Source: Chamaecyparis obtusa (lineage: Eukaryota > Streptophyta > Pinopsida > Cupressales > Cupressaceae). Taken from it: a DNA stretch of 64,000 nucleotides. Positions within the stretch are counted from its first letter, which is position 1. Every line of letters starts with the position of its first letter. Shown here in pieces: positions 11,734-23,960 of the stretch. The notes under the pieces were generated by a model, which did no database searches, was not told where the DNA came from, and saw only the letters and a list, made by a program, of their open reading frames with translations. The DNA is taken from contig BSBK01002061.1 of NCBI GenBank assembly GCA_027943335.1, forward strand, positions 62,001-126,000. Reading direction: 5' to 3'. Made by a program: the position numbers and the translations under genes.

Positions 11734-14700
11734 ATGGAAAAATTTAGGAAAGAAATCCCTAAGTTTGATAGAGTAAATTTTGACAGCTGGAAAGAAAAGA
11801 TAAAGACACACCTACTATGTTTAGGACCAAGTTATTGGTTGATTACAAAGAATGATAAGACTATCATTGAAGAGGACAATCTTGAAACATGTAATATAGA
11901 TGAAAGAGATCTATTCATGTGTTACATACTTGCAAGAGAAGCACTTTTGATAGCACTTCCGAAGAATGAGTACAATCAGGTAAAATGTTTAAAAAGGTCT
12001 CATGAAATTTGGAAAGCTTTACACTCTACTTTTGAAGGTGATGAACATGCAAAAAAAGTTAGATTACATAATTAGATATGTGCATTTGAAGATATAAGAA
12101 TGTTGGAAGATGAATCTATTAGAAGTTATATTGGTAGAATGTTAGAAATCATTATAGGTATAAAATCTTATGGAGGAACAAAGATAGAGAATGAAGTGAT
12201 ATGGAAAATTCTGAGGACATTGACTCCTATATTTAAGCAGACAACAGAGATGATTGAACAAGTCATACCTTGTTAAACAAACTTTACAAGAGAGACTCTT
12301 CTTGGAAGATTGGAAGCAACAAAAATGAACCTAAGATTATCAAGAGACTTATCTAGAATGGAGATAGCATTCAGTGCTCTTAGTGTTTGACCTACTTTGT
12401 CAAGAAGCATCAATGTGAGCGGAGATTATGCTGGCAACAATAGATCTAGAAATGAAGAAGACAAGAAGATTGAAGAAGGTATTGTCTTGCTTGTGAAAAG
12501 AGAACCAGACGGTAAGAAAATATTTAAATGTTGGACTTGTTAAGAATATGGTCATTTTGCATCTAAATGTCCTAATAGAGTTAAAAAGTACAAAAACAAT
12601 TTCAAATCTAGAAGATCTAAGGAATGTTATTATGCTAATGATGAAGATCTTGAAGCTAGTATAGAAAGAAATTTAAGTGAAAGTGATACTGAAAATAATG
12701 ATGACATAAGATTTGTTTCTATTAAAGAAGAGAATCCTGAAACTGATGTTAAGGAAGAAAAAGCCTTAGTTTCTCAATTTGAAAAGAAATCTAATTGGAT
12801 TATAGACAGTGGTTGTTCACATCATATGACTGGAGACATGAAAAAGTTCATAAAGTTGAATGAATATGATGGAGGAATTGTTAGAGTTGGAAATAATGCA
12901 CCTTGTTTGATTAAAGGTATAGGATCTATTACTCTTGATGGAAAGACTAATACTGATGATGTTTATTTTGTGGATGGATTGAAACATAATCTTTTGAGTG
13001 TTGGATAGTTAGTTGATAAGGGATATCAAGTTTGGTTTACTGAGAAAACTTGTGTGATAAACGATAAAGATGAAAATCTGATTGGAACTGGATCTAGAAC
13101 CAGAGGTAAGGTATTTCAGTTGAATCCTACTGAGATGACATGTCTAATTACTAAGATTGATGATAGTTGGTTATGGCATAGAAGGTTTTGTCATATAAAC
13201 TTTGATAACATTGTGAAAGTAAGTACTACACTTGCAGTAAGAGATTTACCAAAAAATATGAAGCCTACTAACATGATTTGCAAAGAATGTGTAATGGCTA
13301 AATAGAAAAGATGTTCCTTTCCTAGTAAGAAGTTTACATCTACAGAGAAGCTAGAGATTGTTCATACAGATTTGAGCGGTCCTACCCGGACTAGAGGATT
13401 CTAAGGAGAAAGGTACTTTATGATTCTTATTGATGATTTTACAAGAATGATGTGGATTGCATTTCTTAAAGAAAAATCTGAAGTATTTGATAAGTTTAAG
13501 ATTGTTAAGAATAAAGTTGAGAATGAATCTGGAATGAAGATTAAATGTTTGAGATCTGATAGAGGTGGGGAATTTACTTCTAGAGAGTTTAACACCTTTT
13601 GTGAAGAAAATGGCATTAAAAGATAGTATTCAACCCCTAGAACACCTGAACAAAATGGCATTGCAAAAAGAAGGAACATATCAGTGACTGAAGCAACAAG
13701 AGCTATGTTGTTTGAAAATGATTTGGTGAAGATATTCTAGAGAGAAGCAGTGAAAACATCAATGTATACAATGAACAAAGTACAAATGAGAGCAGACACA
13801 GACAAGACACCTTATGAATTATGGTTTGGACATGCACCCTCAGTTAAGTATTTTAGAATTTTTGGAAGAAAATGTTATATAAAAAGAGATGATGATATTG
13901 GAGAGTTTGATCCTAGAAGTGACAAAGATATATTTCTTGGATGTTCTTTGAAAAGAAAAGCATATAGATGTTTCAATAAAAGAACTAAGACTATTGTTGA
14001 AAGTGCAAATGCTAAAGTTGATGAAAAGTTCAAAATTCAAGAAAGAATGCTTGATTATGAATCTGATGAAGAAAATCATCCTAAACCAAACACTGGATCT
14101 ACCGAATTGTTTTATGAAACTAACAGTGATTTGTTGAATGAAATCCACAGTGAAGTCATTGAAGAACTTACATTTGAAGAGAGATCTGAGACAATGACAC
14201 CTAGCAAGAGTTTGTTAAGGAATCATCATTTTGAATAGATTATTGGGAGCATCAAAAGAGGAGTTCTAACTCAAAATAAGGCACAAGAACAGTTATTTTT
14301 TATTTCTCAAATTGAACCTAAGACTACTAATGAAGTTTGTGAAGATGAAAGTTGGACTAATGCTATGAAAGAAGAACTAGATCAAATTAAAAAAACAAGA
14401 CATGGGAATTGGTCCCTAGACCTAAAGACAAGAATGTTATTGGAACTAAATGGGTATTCAGAAACAAGATGAATGAACAAGGAGAAGTAGTAGGAAACAA
14501 ACCAAGATTGGTATGTATGGGTTACTCACAACAAGAAGGAATTGACTATGAAGAAACCTTTGCACTTGTTTCAATAATTGAAGCAGTAAGAATGTTTTTG
14601 GCTTATGCAACTTACAAGAAATTCAAAGTATATTAGATGGATGTGAAGTCAACATTTCTGAATGGAGAATTGGAAGAAGTCTACATTGAGCAGCCTGAAG

Positions 14701-15848
14701 GTTTTCCTTTAACTCAAGAAGGAGACATGGTATGTAAATTGAAGAAAGATTTATATGGACTTAAACAAGAACCTAGAACTAGGTATGCAAGACTAGATAA
14801 GTATTTGTTAAAATTGGGATTTACAAAAGGAACAACTGATAGCAATCTGTACACAAAAGAAATTGAAAATGGTTTGTTAGTTATAGTTATTTTTGTTGAT
14901 GACATTATCTTTGGAGGAGAAGATGAAGCTAGTGACAAATTTGCTAATGAAATGAAGACTGAATTTGAAATGAGTATGATTGGTGAGATGAAATACTTTT
15001 TAGGATTACAGATAACTCAAAACAATGATGGTATCTTTGTAAGTCAGATAAAGTACTTGAATGACTTGTTGAAAAGATTTGGAATGGAAAATTTTAAACT
15101 AGTTGGAACATCCATGGTTACCAGACATAAGTTATCTAGTACAGATGAGACTCCTATAGTAGAACAAAAGAAATACAGATCTATGATTGGAGGATTGTAG
15201 TATTTGACTCATACAAGACCTGATATAGCACATTCAGTTGGAATTGTAGCAAGATTTCAAGCTGAACCTAGAGAATCACATTATGCCATAGTAAAGAGGA
15301 TACTGAGATATTTAAGAGGGACAATGGACTATGGACTATGGCATGAAAAATTTGATGATTTTACCTTATGTGCATATACATATGCTATTTGGGGAGCCAA
15401 TGTTGATGATAAGAAAAGAACCAATGGTGGAGCATTTTTCCTTGGAGGAAGATTAGTTTCTTGGCTAAGCAAGAAGCATAATTGTATTTCACAAAGCACA
15501 ACAGAAGTAGAATATGTAGCAACAACAAACAATTGTAACCAGATAATTTGGATGAAGAAAATGCTGAAGGATATTGGAATAAAATTTGTTGATCCTATTG
15601 TCATACATTGTGACAACACTAGTACAGTTAGTATGTCTAAGAATCATGTATTACATTCTAAGACAAAGCATATAGATATTAAGTATCATGTTGTAAGAGA
15701 GAAAGTTGCTGAGAAAGAAGTCAGACTTGAGCACATAAGTACAAAGAAGCAGATAGAAGATATATTCACAAAGCCTTTGCCTAAGGATACGTTTGAGTAT
15801 CTGAGAGGTATGCTTGGGGTTATGCCCCAGCCTACTTTTGAGAAGTGA
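11734..15848 (+). pseudogene. COP-B gag-pol polyprotein, degenerate
   Basis: A Copia polyprotein from the ATG at 11734 (family start context GATCCATGG) to TGA 15846-15848. Domains: gag (to about 12470); CCHC knuckle near 12530-12575, broken by TAA where relatives have CAA; protease [10 protein letters not shown] (about 12807); GAG-pre-integrase HRRFCHINF (about 13178); integrase HTDLSGP (about 13360) and [12 protein letters not shown] (about 13556); RT (about 14409-15100) with [11 protein letters not shown]; RNase H ending FTKPLPKDTFEYLRG. At least ten in-frame stops are present. Most replace CAG, CAA, CGA or TGG of relatives, for example at 12073, 13006, 13303, 13738, 14635 and 15198. A 1-nt loss near 14390 shifts the frame before RT. 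Confidence 0.9.
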
Positions 15849-16218
15849 TGTAGTTGGTTGCATCCGTCCAGTGGTATATGAGCCTTATCTTTCTTCTGGA
15901 CTGGATGTTGGTACTTCCTCTATGGGGGAGTATGTGTATCTGAGCTGAGTCATGAGGACTCTAGTAAATGTATTTTCTAAAAAGTGTCTTTTGACATTGA
16001 GTTGTTGTTGACATAGTGATGAAATTTATGTCATTGATGTCAATGGGGGAGAAGCATACATGAAAAAAATCTAAGACATCTGTTGGAGAGAACTGAATAG
16101 GGTAATGAAGCAAGATTTGATTGATGAAGAGGATTTGAAGAAGAAGTGTTGTAGTATTGGATTTTTGGAACATTGGATGTTTTTCATCTATGTTTCCATC
16201 AATGCCAATGGGGGAGAT
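15849..16218 (+). promoter_or_regulatory. COP-B 3' untranslated region with three polypurine-tract-like motifs
   Basis: Three ATGGGGGAG motifs: near 15921 (CTATGGGGGAGTATG), near 16042 (CAATGGGGGAGAAG), and at the LTR edge near 16206-16218 (CAATGGGGGAGAT). The 3' LTR starts directly after the third. No further open frame is seen between RNase H and the LTR. Confidence 0.75.
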
Positions 16219-18010
16219 TGTTAGGAATGAATGCTAAATGTTTGGCAACCATTCTATAGCAGTTGTTGTTGCATTCATGACTATGATTGTCATTGATGTC
16301 AACACAGTGATTTACCGAAGACTTGCAGAGAAGTAGATAGAGTTTGGATTAGTGCACATGAGTTATTATAGTTGCTGCTATGTGATGTTGAGGTTATACT
16401 CTTTTGTAATGTCCCCGCCAGGGAACCCATAAGGAATCAGGTCTTATGACCAAAAATTGCAACTAACAAATTTTTTATTACATTACATCATTACTACTTC
16501 ACATTTACATTCCTTAAGGTTCCCTTAATGAATTCATTCACTAACATCTATACATTACTTATCCAAATTGAATTTCATTTCCTTTCTTTACTATCACATT
16601 TTAGAGCTAAGAGATAGGGTAAGAAAATAACATTTCATTTACAATCATATTCCATACTTTATATACTAAGCTAATTTCTCCTCTCTACACATTGAATAGC
16701 TATTCATTACAAATTTCATTTTAACCTTATCATAATAAATATTTTCTTTCATTGCAACAAAGAAGAGATAGAAAAGATCATTCAACATTACATTGTATAT
16801 TTCCAACTTTTTACTTTCAAATAATAAACCCTTGAAATCAATCCTAGAACTATCCCTCCCAATTACATTGCTTTTCTTTTCAATTACATCTTTCTAATAA
16901 TAACTCTCATTACAATAAAAAGTACATGAATGGCCCAAAGGCATTACAACATATCTTTTCATCTTTCCTTTCAAGAATACATAATACAAAATACAAATAT
17001 CTGCATCAATACATAAATTTGAATGCATCCACATCAAGAACCATGAACAAGACCTCAAAAGATTTTTGCCACCCAACCATGTGGAACTGATGAGGTTCCA
17101 CCCCCTGTGCTAGGAGATAGAACCGAAATACTCACAAGGCCCTAAGCAATCTAAGGCTCAGAAGATAAATAAATCCAAGACTCAAAAAGAACGTAGAATA
17201 TCATCGTACTATAACATAGAGGTCAAGGTTCTAGGATACCACCTAAGTGAGTGTCATCACACAACCTATATATTGGGATCCTTCCTAGCAACCATGTAAC
17301 CCTGGTCCCCCCTTTATGAATAGGGATCCATCTTGGTAGTTATCCCTGGTCCCGGTACTCCAATCAGGTCTGTGTGGCCATTATTATATTCTCTTTCATT
17401 ATCTTGTGAATCCCCCCTTCCCAGGTTAATTTTTAAGGTTATCACTTTTTACAAACCCACCCATAGGATCATCTGGCAACCACTTTAGGGTTCCAACACC
17501 TATGGTGAGCCACTCACTTAAGGTTCCTATCCCCTTACCCCACACATGCACAAACCATGAAAACCATAAGTAATCTCAAGATGATCTATTTCATAGGTCT
17601 AGGGAACCCTCTGGTGCACTCAGGCCACCCGAACAAGTTCTGACCTTATATTATGGACTCTACCAAAAACCAAGTATGAACAAGAGCTTAAACTCAAAAC
17701 CATGTATAGAAATTCACAACATAAAACTTACCACATGAATTGACACAACATTCCATAGCTTATTTCAAAAAAAATCTAGGAAAAAGTCTCATGTGCCTAA
17801 AATTTGGCTAAGTCTGAATTTTTAATAAATCTCAAAATTAGAAATTGCATCATAACTCCCATGAATCTGAAACCTATCCCAATCATCTCAGAAGGTACCT
17901 AAACCCTTTATACAAGTATAACTTAAAGTATAAGAAATTAAAGTATGTAAACTTATACTTTTTTGCATAAAGCCTGAATCCTATTTTCCTCAGTTTACAC
18001 TAGCTCTATC

Positions 18011-18240
18011 GGTTGACACTACCTTGGTCGGTTCATACTAGATTGGTCAGTTAATACTACATTGGTCGGTTAACACTGCACTAGTCGGTTAATACTGGAC
18101 TGCTCGGTTAATACTGCATTGGTCGGTTAACACTGCACTGGTCGGTTAACACTAGACTAGTCAGTCAACACTAAACTAACCAGGCTCGATTAACACTAAA
18201 CCGACCTGGCTCGGTTAATACTAAACCAACCTGGAACTAC
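18011..18240. repeat. 19-bp minisatellite with CGGTTAACACT core inside INS-J
   Basis: About nine consecutive 19-bp units (18011-18181), consensus close to GGTTAACACTGCACTGGTC, followed by looser copies to about 18240. Units differ by one to four bases. The core resembles motifs in LTRs of other elements in the window. Confidence 0.85.
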
Positions 18241-19053
18241 AGAAAATGACTGTCAACTCTAACTTGTGGGTAAAACTAGGCTTTATGGGTACAATGGTTG
18301 CCTAATCTGGGCACGACCCATTTGAGATCTCCCAGTTTCCTTTTAGAAATGGCTCATTAATCCATCCTATCTATCTAACAAATCTATTCTAGATCTAGAC
18401 AAAGAAAGGTGATGCACAAACTGACATGAACCAGTAAGGTTTGAAATAATAGTTCTAAATTCTAGAAGCACTCATAAACATTCTGGAAAGAAGGGAAATA
18501 AACAAGAGAATATTAAGGATCCTACAGACCAAATTAACCCAAATAAAAGCATCAATTTTACAGAGAAGTCTGCAAGAGGAAAAATAGTAAGGAAATGACT
18601 GCATTTCAATCCTACACCTTCATGACCCTTCCTATTTCTTACTAAACTTCCCTATTTAATTCAATCAAAGACAAAATCATCCTTCCACATGACCATAAAT
18701 AAAAACTATATAATCATACACAGTTTTATTATCATATCATATACAAACATATTCACACACAAAGAGGAAGAATGGAGATTCTTCCTAGTTTAGACCCTAC
18801 CTTGGGTCATGCGGAGAATCCTCTTCCCTTGACTAGATAATCTCTGCAGAGCTTCAATCCTTGAGTAGATATCCTTCTAGAAATCTTCCTGTAGTAATCA
18901 ACTCCCAGCAATCCAAAAACTCTCAAACTCACATAAACTTTCACCAAAAATTTCCGGAGAAATCAATTACAGACTACTCAAAAGAAAACAAATCTTCCAA
19001 AAATCAACATCCCCCTGCACACAAAAATCTTCAAATATTTATCCCCCAACTAT

Positions 19054-19097
19054 GAGGTTGGAGGAGTTTCTTTATGGGAAGAAACTTCTCCAACTTC
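19054..19097. other. Long imperfect hairpin in INS-J
   Basis: Arms 19054-19072 and 19079-19097 pair through TTGGAGGAGTTTCTT and AAGAAACTTCTCCAA, around a 6-base TATGGG loop, with two G:T type mismatches. It lies in non-coding sequence. No run of T follows closely enough to suggest a terminator. Role unknown. Confidence 0.6.
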
Positions 19098-21224
19098 TAT
19101 AGTTGGTTGGAGGAACAACCAAATAATCTCCCATAAAGACTTAATCAAGGTTTTTAATAAATTTAATTAAAATATCTTTTAAATGAAAGCATAACAAGAA
19201 TAATAGACAAATACCTTTCAAGAAAAAACACATAGCACAATAGGAAAACAAGCGGCCTAACTTCTAGGAGGTCTCAAGTTCAACTCCCTCCTAGATAGCC
19301 AATTTTACTACAAAGGCCATTTCCCTTTTATTAATATTATTTTTACTTTTTATTTAATACATTTATTAAATATACTTTATTTAACTCATTTTATTTTCTT
19401 ATTATAAACACCATATCTTTAACACAATTAATGATAACATACAATTATTATTATTATTTATATAAGCATGGATATATGCATGTGCACCCACATATACACA
19501 CCTATATAAAATACAAAAAATTATAACATAATCATTTATAAAATAGATTAATTCTAACTCATAACATAAACTCAGACCAACATCAAATCAAGTCCATAAC
19601 ATAAACTGCATTTCACTTCCCAACTAGGATCACTTCCTAAACAAAATTCTAGGTCCATGGGTAACCTCGGGAGTAACTTGGTTAAATCTCCACACATCAA
19701 TAGTTAGAGGATTTTGAAGGCACGCTCAAACCTGTGTAACCAGGTGGAGATGATGTCTAGTACCTGCATCCTACAACACCAACTTATATGCATATACAAA
19801 TATATAAATATAAATAGATAGTGGCAAACAAGAAGGGAGAGTGTGACATCATGTGGATCTCTCATGGGAGTAACTATGACTACCCCTCCTCATCCTACAC
19901 TCACATCAACCAGTGAACATTAAACCATAATAGGGTCAGTAGGGTTAGATCATAATAAAACATCATAACACAAATCAATGTAAAACATTTTACTGATAGT
20001 TCATTTCTAGCCATTCATCATTAAATTATAACTCATTTAATATTTCCAAATAAATTGTAGTAACCAAATATATATGCTCAAATGTCTCATAAAATGCTAA
20101 CTAAATAATAATCATAGTCCATCATAAAATCCAAAGTGTCAAAGCAAGTCCTGTCAATCTAACATAGGAAGATGCTAGGGTGGTCATTACATCTTTAATA
20201 TGTTATATGTCTATGGTTAAGAGTGCAGATAGTAATTCATTTATTCATGGAAGTTATGATCATTTTGGTGGAAGCAATATTCAGGCAGTGTTCCTGAGTA
20301 GCGGTTTGTGGAAATTGGATGATATCTCCTAATCAGGATGGAATCTAGTTTTGCATAGTTAAAGGGAAGTTGAAGACACATTGATAGTGACGTGGATAAT
20401 AGCATAGACTTTGAAGTCACACGAGTGAAGATTTATTGTATTTGGAAGTTGACAGTTTTGTGTAATTTTGGTGTAGCGTGTGGAAACTTTTATTTTGTAA
20501 TTGTATGTCAACTCATTTGTAATTATTTGAGTGTGGTATAAAGGAAGGAATGTATTTCCTTATTGTAATGTAGTTGTAAAGTGTAAGTTTTTAATTATGA
20601 TGTGGTAGCAGTGGTTGTGTGTGATGTTGTATGCATGAAGTGAAGAAAAGAGCTAAGTATGAAAGCGAATTTGTGAAGGAAGACATGCGAAGTACAGAGA
20701 TCTGAAATTGAGATCTGATGTAATAGTGAGTACAATTTTGCATAGTCAGAGAAGAGGTAACATATTATTCTATTGATTAATGCAAATATTATTTCGACAG
20801 TGTGTTCAGTGATCTTACCTTGAAGTTGTTTGGACAGTGGGTCCTTCTGTCTTCCATAACTCTTAACAGGGTTAGAATCTTTTAACAAGGATTCGAAATC
20901 TCCTAACAGGGATTCATATGTACTGAATGTATTTCATAAGACTCCTAATAGATTCCATCATTTCACAAGGAATATTCATATTAGTGCATCTTTTTTGGGC
21001 ATCATTCCCACTGGGGTTTACTCTTTGATCAAGAGGTTCCCTAGTCAACATATCTTGTGTCATTGTGTTATTGTGTATGAATATCTTTCTATGGTTGGTA
21101 ATTATATTTCTTATATGGTTTAATTCTATTGAAGATGATAAAAGTTATAATTATCTGATAACTGATTCACCCCCCCCCCCCCCCCTCTCAATTATCTTGG
21201 TGGACTTTACTTTCTAAAATGTTT

Positions 21225-22331
21225 GAAGACTTGTTGTAAGATTGAAAACATCTGGTTTAGGTTTTGGATTAGGAGTATCAACCACTCCATCATTAACCAC
21301 ATGTTTGTTCTTGTTTGCATACTTGTACTTATCCTTGGTTGGGTAATACTTGTCCTTGTTTTCCTTTTTGATGGTAATGTCACCTTTCTTGATTAGGACT
21401 TCCTCAATTTTTATAGCACTATCTATTATTTTGTCAAAACTTGGAGGTCCTTGTAATTGTATTGGGAAATTCATTTCTAGAACCAAGTTGTTAATGAAGA
21501 TATTCATCTTTTCAGGTATCTGCCTAGCATATTGTGCAAATATTTTTCTCCATCTTGTAGGAAACTCAAGAATGATTCTCTTATTTTCTATTTGGTGTTG
21601 CATAGATCCAACATTGTGACTATGTGTTAGATATTGTAGGAGTATTGTTGTATGAATTTTTTCACTAGTTCATCAAATTTTTTGATTCCTATGGGTAATT
21701 TGGAAAACCAATCCATAGCTGGTCCACCTAGGCTTCTTGGAAAGAGCCTCATGAGATATGTTTGTTCATGCATGAACTCCATACTAGTTGTGCAAAACTC
21801 TCTCACATGATCTTGAGGGTTGGAATCTCCCATGTATTTTTCATACTTTGGTATTGTGACATTCTTAGGAAATGGAATCATTTTGAGTCCCTTGTCAAAA
21901 GGGAAAGGACATATGTGTTCCAAGTAATATGATTGTTTTGGTTTGTCCTTTTCTTATCTGAGTTATTGGATATTCACTCATAAAGCAGTTAGTTGCCTTG
22001 TTAGAATTGATAAAGGAATAAGGTCTTCTTTTTTCTTGAGTTGACTCACATCATAATCCTTTGGTAATTTCACACCTCGAGAAGTGAGTTCTAGGAAGTA
22101 TTTTTCCTTGTTTTCATCCAAAGTTCTCTCAAGGATTTTGTTAAATCATTTATTGTTTATAGCTTTTTGGTATTCTTTTTCAGTGGGATCTTTGTCATCA
22201 TCATCATCATCATCATCACCATCGTGATATGTTTCGTAGTATAGTATCTCCTCTTTTTGTTTGACATGTTCTTCTTGGTTATCTTGGTCATAGTATCTTT
22301 CATCCCATTGGTAATCTTCCTGGTTGTTCAT
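21225..22331 (-). pseudogene. GYP1 gag N-terminal part (retrotransposon gag domain), broken
   Basis: It starts at ATG 22331 with an acidic Gln/Asp/Tyr-rich head (MNNQEDYQWDERYYDQDN) that includes a run of eight Asp. The gag core follows at about 21923-21627 (KYMGDSNPQDHVREFCTTSM, then LGGPAMDWFSKLP). After a frame change it continues at 21603-21225 (FPTRWRKIFAQYARQIP, then GPPSFDKIIDSAIKIEE). This is the capsid-like domain of plant Gypsy gag. The 3' part continues at 10473 beyond COP-B. Confidence 0.82.
22195..22219. repeat. TCA trinucleotide microsatellite in GYP1 gag
   Basis: Seven to eight TCA/CAT units. On the minus strand they encode the poly-Asp run of the gag head. Likely variable in length. 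Confidence 0.8.
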
Positions 22332-22733
22332 GTTTACTTATTTGGGTGTCACTGTATGAGTAGTGCTTGGTGTAGTACCAAATAGGGGATTGATTCTTGA
22401 GGTCTCTCCTCTTTCAAAGGTGTGCAATTTTACTTCATCTGCAAATAGGTTCCTTCCAAAATGGTAAGCTTTGTGCCTTGTAAAAACCATGAAAACTGGA
22501 TTGAGGAACCAATGAATGTCTTATGTTTAAAAGTGGCTCTGATTGTTTGTAATTTTTTATTGTGGATCCAAGGATGCAAGAGTGGGCTTGAAATGTTGTT
22601 TTAAGGATCCAATGTCAAAGGGTGTCAAAGTGCCCTGTTTGTGAGTTGGGAACCAAAGTGCAAGTAGGTTTGATAGTGTAAAAGTTTCAGCGTCAAAGGG
22701 TGTCAAAGTGCCTTGTTTATGAGCTAAGAACTT
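22332..22733 (-). other. GYP1 leader upstream of gag, with a direct repeat
   Basis: No open frame of note. A roughly 44-bp segment containing GTCAAAGGGTGTCAAAGTGC occurs twice, near 22606-22650 and 22689-22733, about 83 bp apart. The upstream continuation of the leader is at 29637, beyond COP-C. Confidence 0.55.
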
Positions 22734-22738
22734 AGTTG

Positions 22739-23904
22739 TGTTAGGAATGAATGCAAAGTGTTTTGGCAGTCATTTTTTAGTAGTTGTTGTTGCATTCATG
22801 ACTTGGATTGTTATTGATGTCAACACAGTGATATTCTAGATATTAGCAGGAAAGCTATAATAGTTTTGTTTTGCGCACATGTTGTATTGTAGATTGGATT
22901 TTACGTAGTTGATGGTATTTTCTTTGGTGTGTTAATAACCTATGGTTAATAGCACAAAAAGAAATTCATTCATTTGTAAGACTTATGAGCATTTTGGTGA
23001 AAGCAGTATTTAGACAGTGTTTCTGTGTAGCGATGTTTGGAAATTGGAGGATATCTCTTAGCTGGGATGGAATCTGATTTTTTGTAGTTAAAGGGATGTT
23101 GGAGACTCATTAATGATGATGTGTTTCATAGCACAAACTTTGAGGACATGTTTGGAGAAATTTACAGTAATTGGAAGCTGACAGTTTTATGTGAATTCTA
23201 TGTGTAGCATGTAAAATTTATTATTTTGTAATTGAGGACCAACTCATTTGTAATTATTTGAGTTTGGTATATAAGAAGGAATTTTTTCCTTATTGTAATG
23301 TGTACTATGAAGATTGAGCTGTGAATATATGCATGAAGTGAAGAAAAGAGCTAATTCAGTGATGAAGGAAGACTTGTGAGTACAAAGATCTGAAATTGTG
23401 ATCTTGTGTAGCAAAGAGTGCAATTTTGGCATAGTGTGAAGGAGGTAATATATTTCATATTAATTTGTTGAATAATTATAAGATCTTTTGGACAGTGGGT
23501 TTAGAGATCTTGCCTTGAAGCTGTTTGGGAAGTGGGTCCTTCTGTCTTCCATAAACTCTTAACCGGGTTAGAATCTTTTAACAGGGATTCAAAATCTCCT
23601 AACAAGGATTTATATGTACTAAATGTATTTCATAAGACTCCTAACAGGGTCCATCCTCTAACAAGGAACTTTCATATTAGTGCATCATTTTTTGGGCATC
23701 ATTCCCACTAGGGTTTACTCTTTTCAAGAGGTTCCCTAGTTAACATATCTTGTGTTATTGTGCAATTGTGTATGATTATCTTTCTATGCTTGATCAGTAC
23801 ATTGATTATATTGTTTAAAGCTATTGAATGGATAAATTATCTGATAACTGATTCACCCCCCCCCCCCCCCTCTCAGTTATCTTGGGGATCTTTACTTTCT
23901 AACA
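22739..23904 (+). repeat. COP-C 5' LTR
   Basis: A 1,166-bp TGTTAGGAATGAATGC...CTAACA repeat. A TATATAAG box lies at 23268-23275. The C-run is 15 long (23856-23870), against 9 in the 3' copy. Blocks of AACAGGGATT/AACAAGGATT type lie near 23560-23660. Confidence 0.92.
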
Positions 23905-23906
23905 AT

Positions 23907-23918
23907 TGGTATCAGAAT
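23907..23918 (+). other. COP-C primer binding site (tRNA-iMet), mutated
   Basis: TGGTATCAGAAT stands where relatives read TGGTATCAGAGC or TGGTATCAGAGT. One or two substitutions sit at the tRNA-distal end. Confidence 0.85.
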
Positions 23919-23960
23919 GGCAAGTCCTTGAAAGAAAAGTTTAACAACTTAAGGAGATCC

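Larger units (their letters stand above)
16405..20191. mobile_element. INS-J: 3,787-bp TGTAATG...CATTACA insertion, likely a large solo LTR or non-coding LTR element
   Basis: It begins TGTAATGTCC and ends GGTCATTACA. The ends are short inverted repeats of TGTAATG, flanked by TCTTT at 16400-16404 and 20192-20196, and the COP-B LTR continues on both sides. I see no primer site, polypurine tract, internal LTR pair or credible open frame. The simplest reading is a large solo LTR left by recombination. A non-coding LTR element is possible. It holds a 19-bp tandem array, a long hairpin and a very AT-rich stretch near 19310-19520. The orientation of the parent element is not clear. Confidence 0.78.
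10474..21219 (+). mobile_element. COP-B: Sirevirus-like Ty1/Copia element (family 1) carrying a nested insertion
   Basis: A plus-strand element flanked by TGTTT at 10469-10473 and 21220-21224. The 5' LTR is 10474-11677 and the 3' LTR starts at 16219. The 3' LTR is split by INS-J (16405-20191) and resumes to 21219. Without INS-J the element is about 6.96 kb, like COP-A and COP-C. The terminal CA is mutated at the 3' end (CTAAAA where TAACA is expected). COP-B lies inside the GYP1 gag. Confidence 0.92.
16219..21219 (+). repeat. COP-B 3' LTR, split by INS-J
   Basis: The LTR runs from 16219 to 16404, is interrupted, and resumes at 20192 (or 20197 after the target duplication) to 21219. The sequence on both sides follows 10474-11677. 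The C-run is uninterrupted and 16 long (21170-21185). The end is CTAAAA. Confidence 0.9.

Noticed and set aside
18861..19055. 64-codon frame in INS-J
   Set aside because: Low-complexity, not conserved in any known family, inside a non-coding unit. Chance frame.
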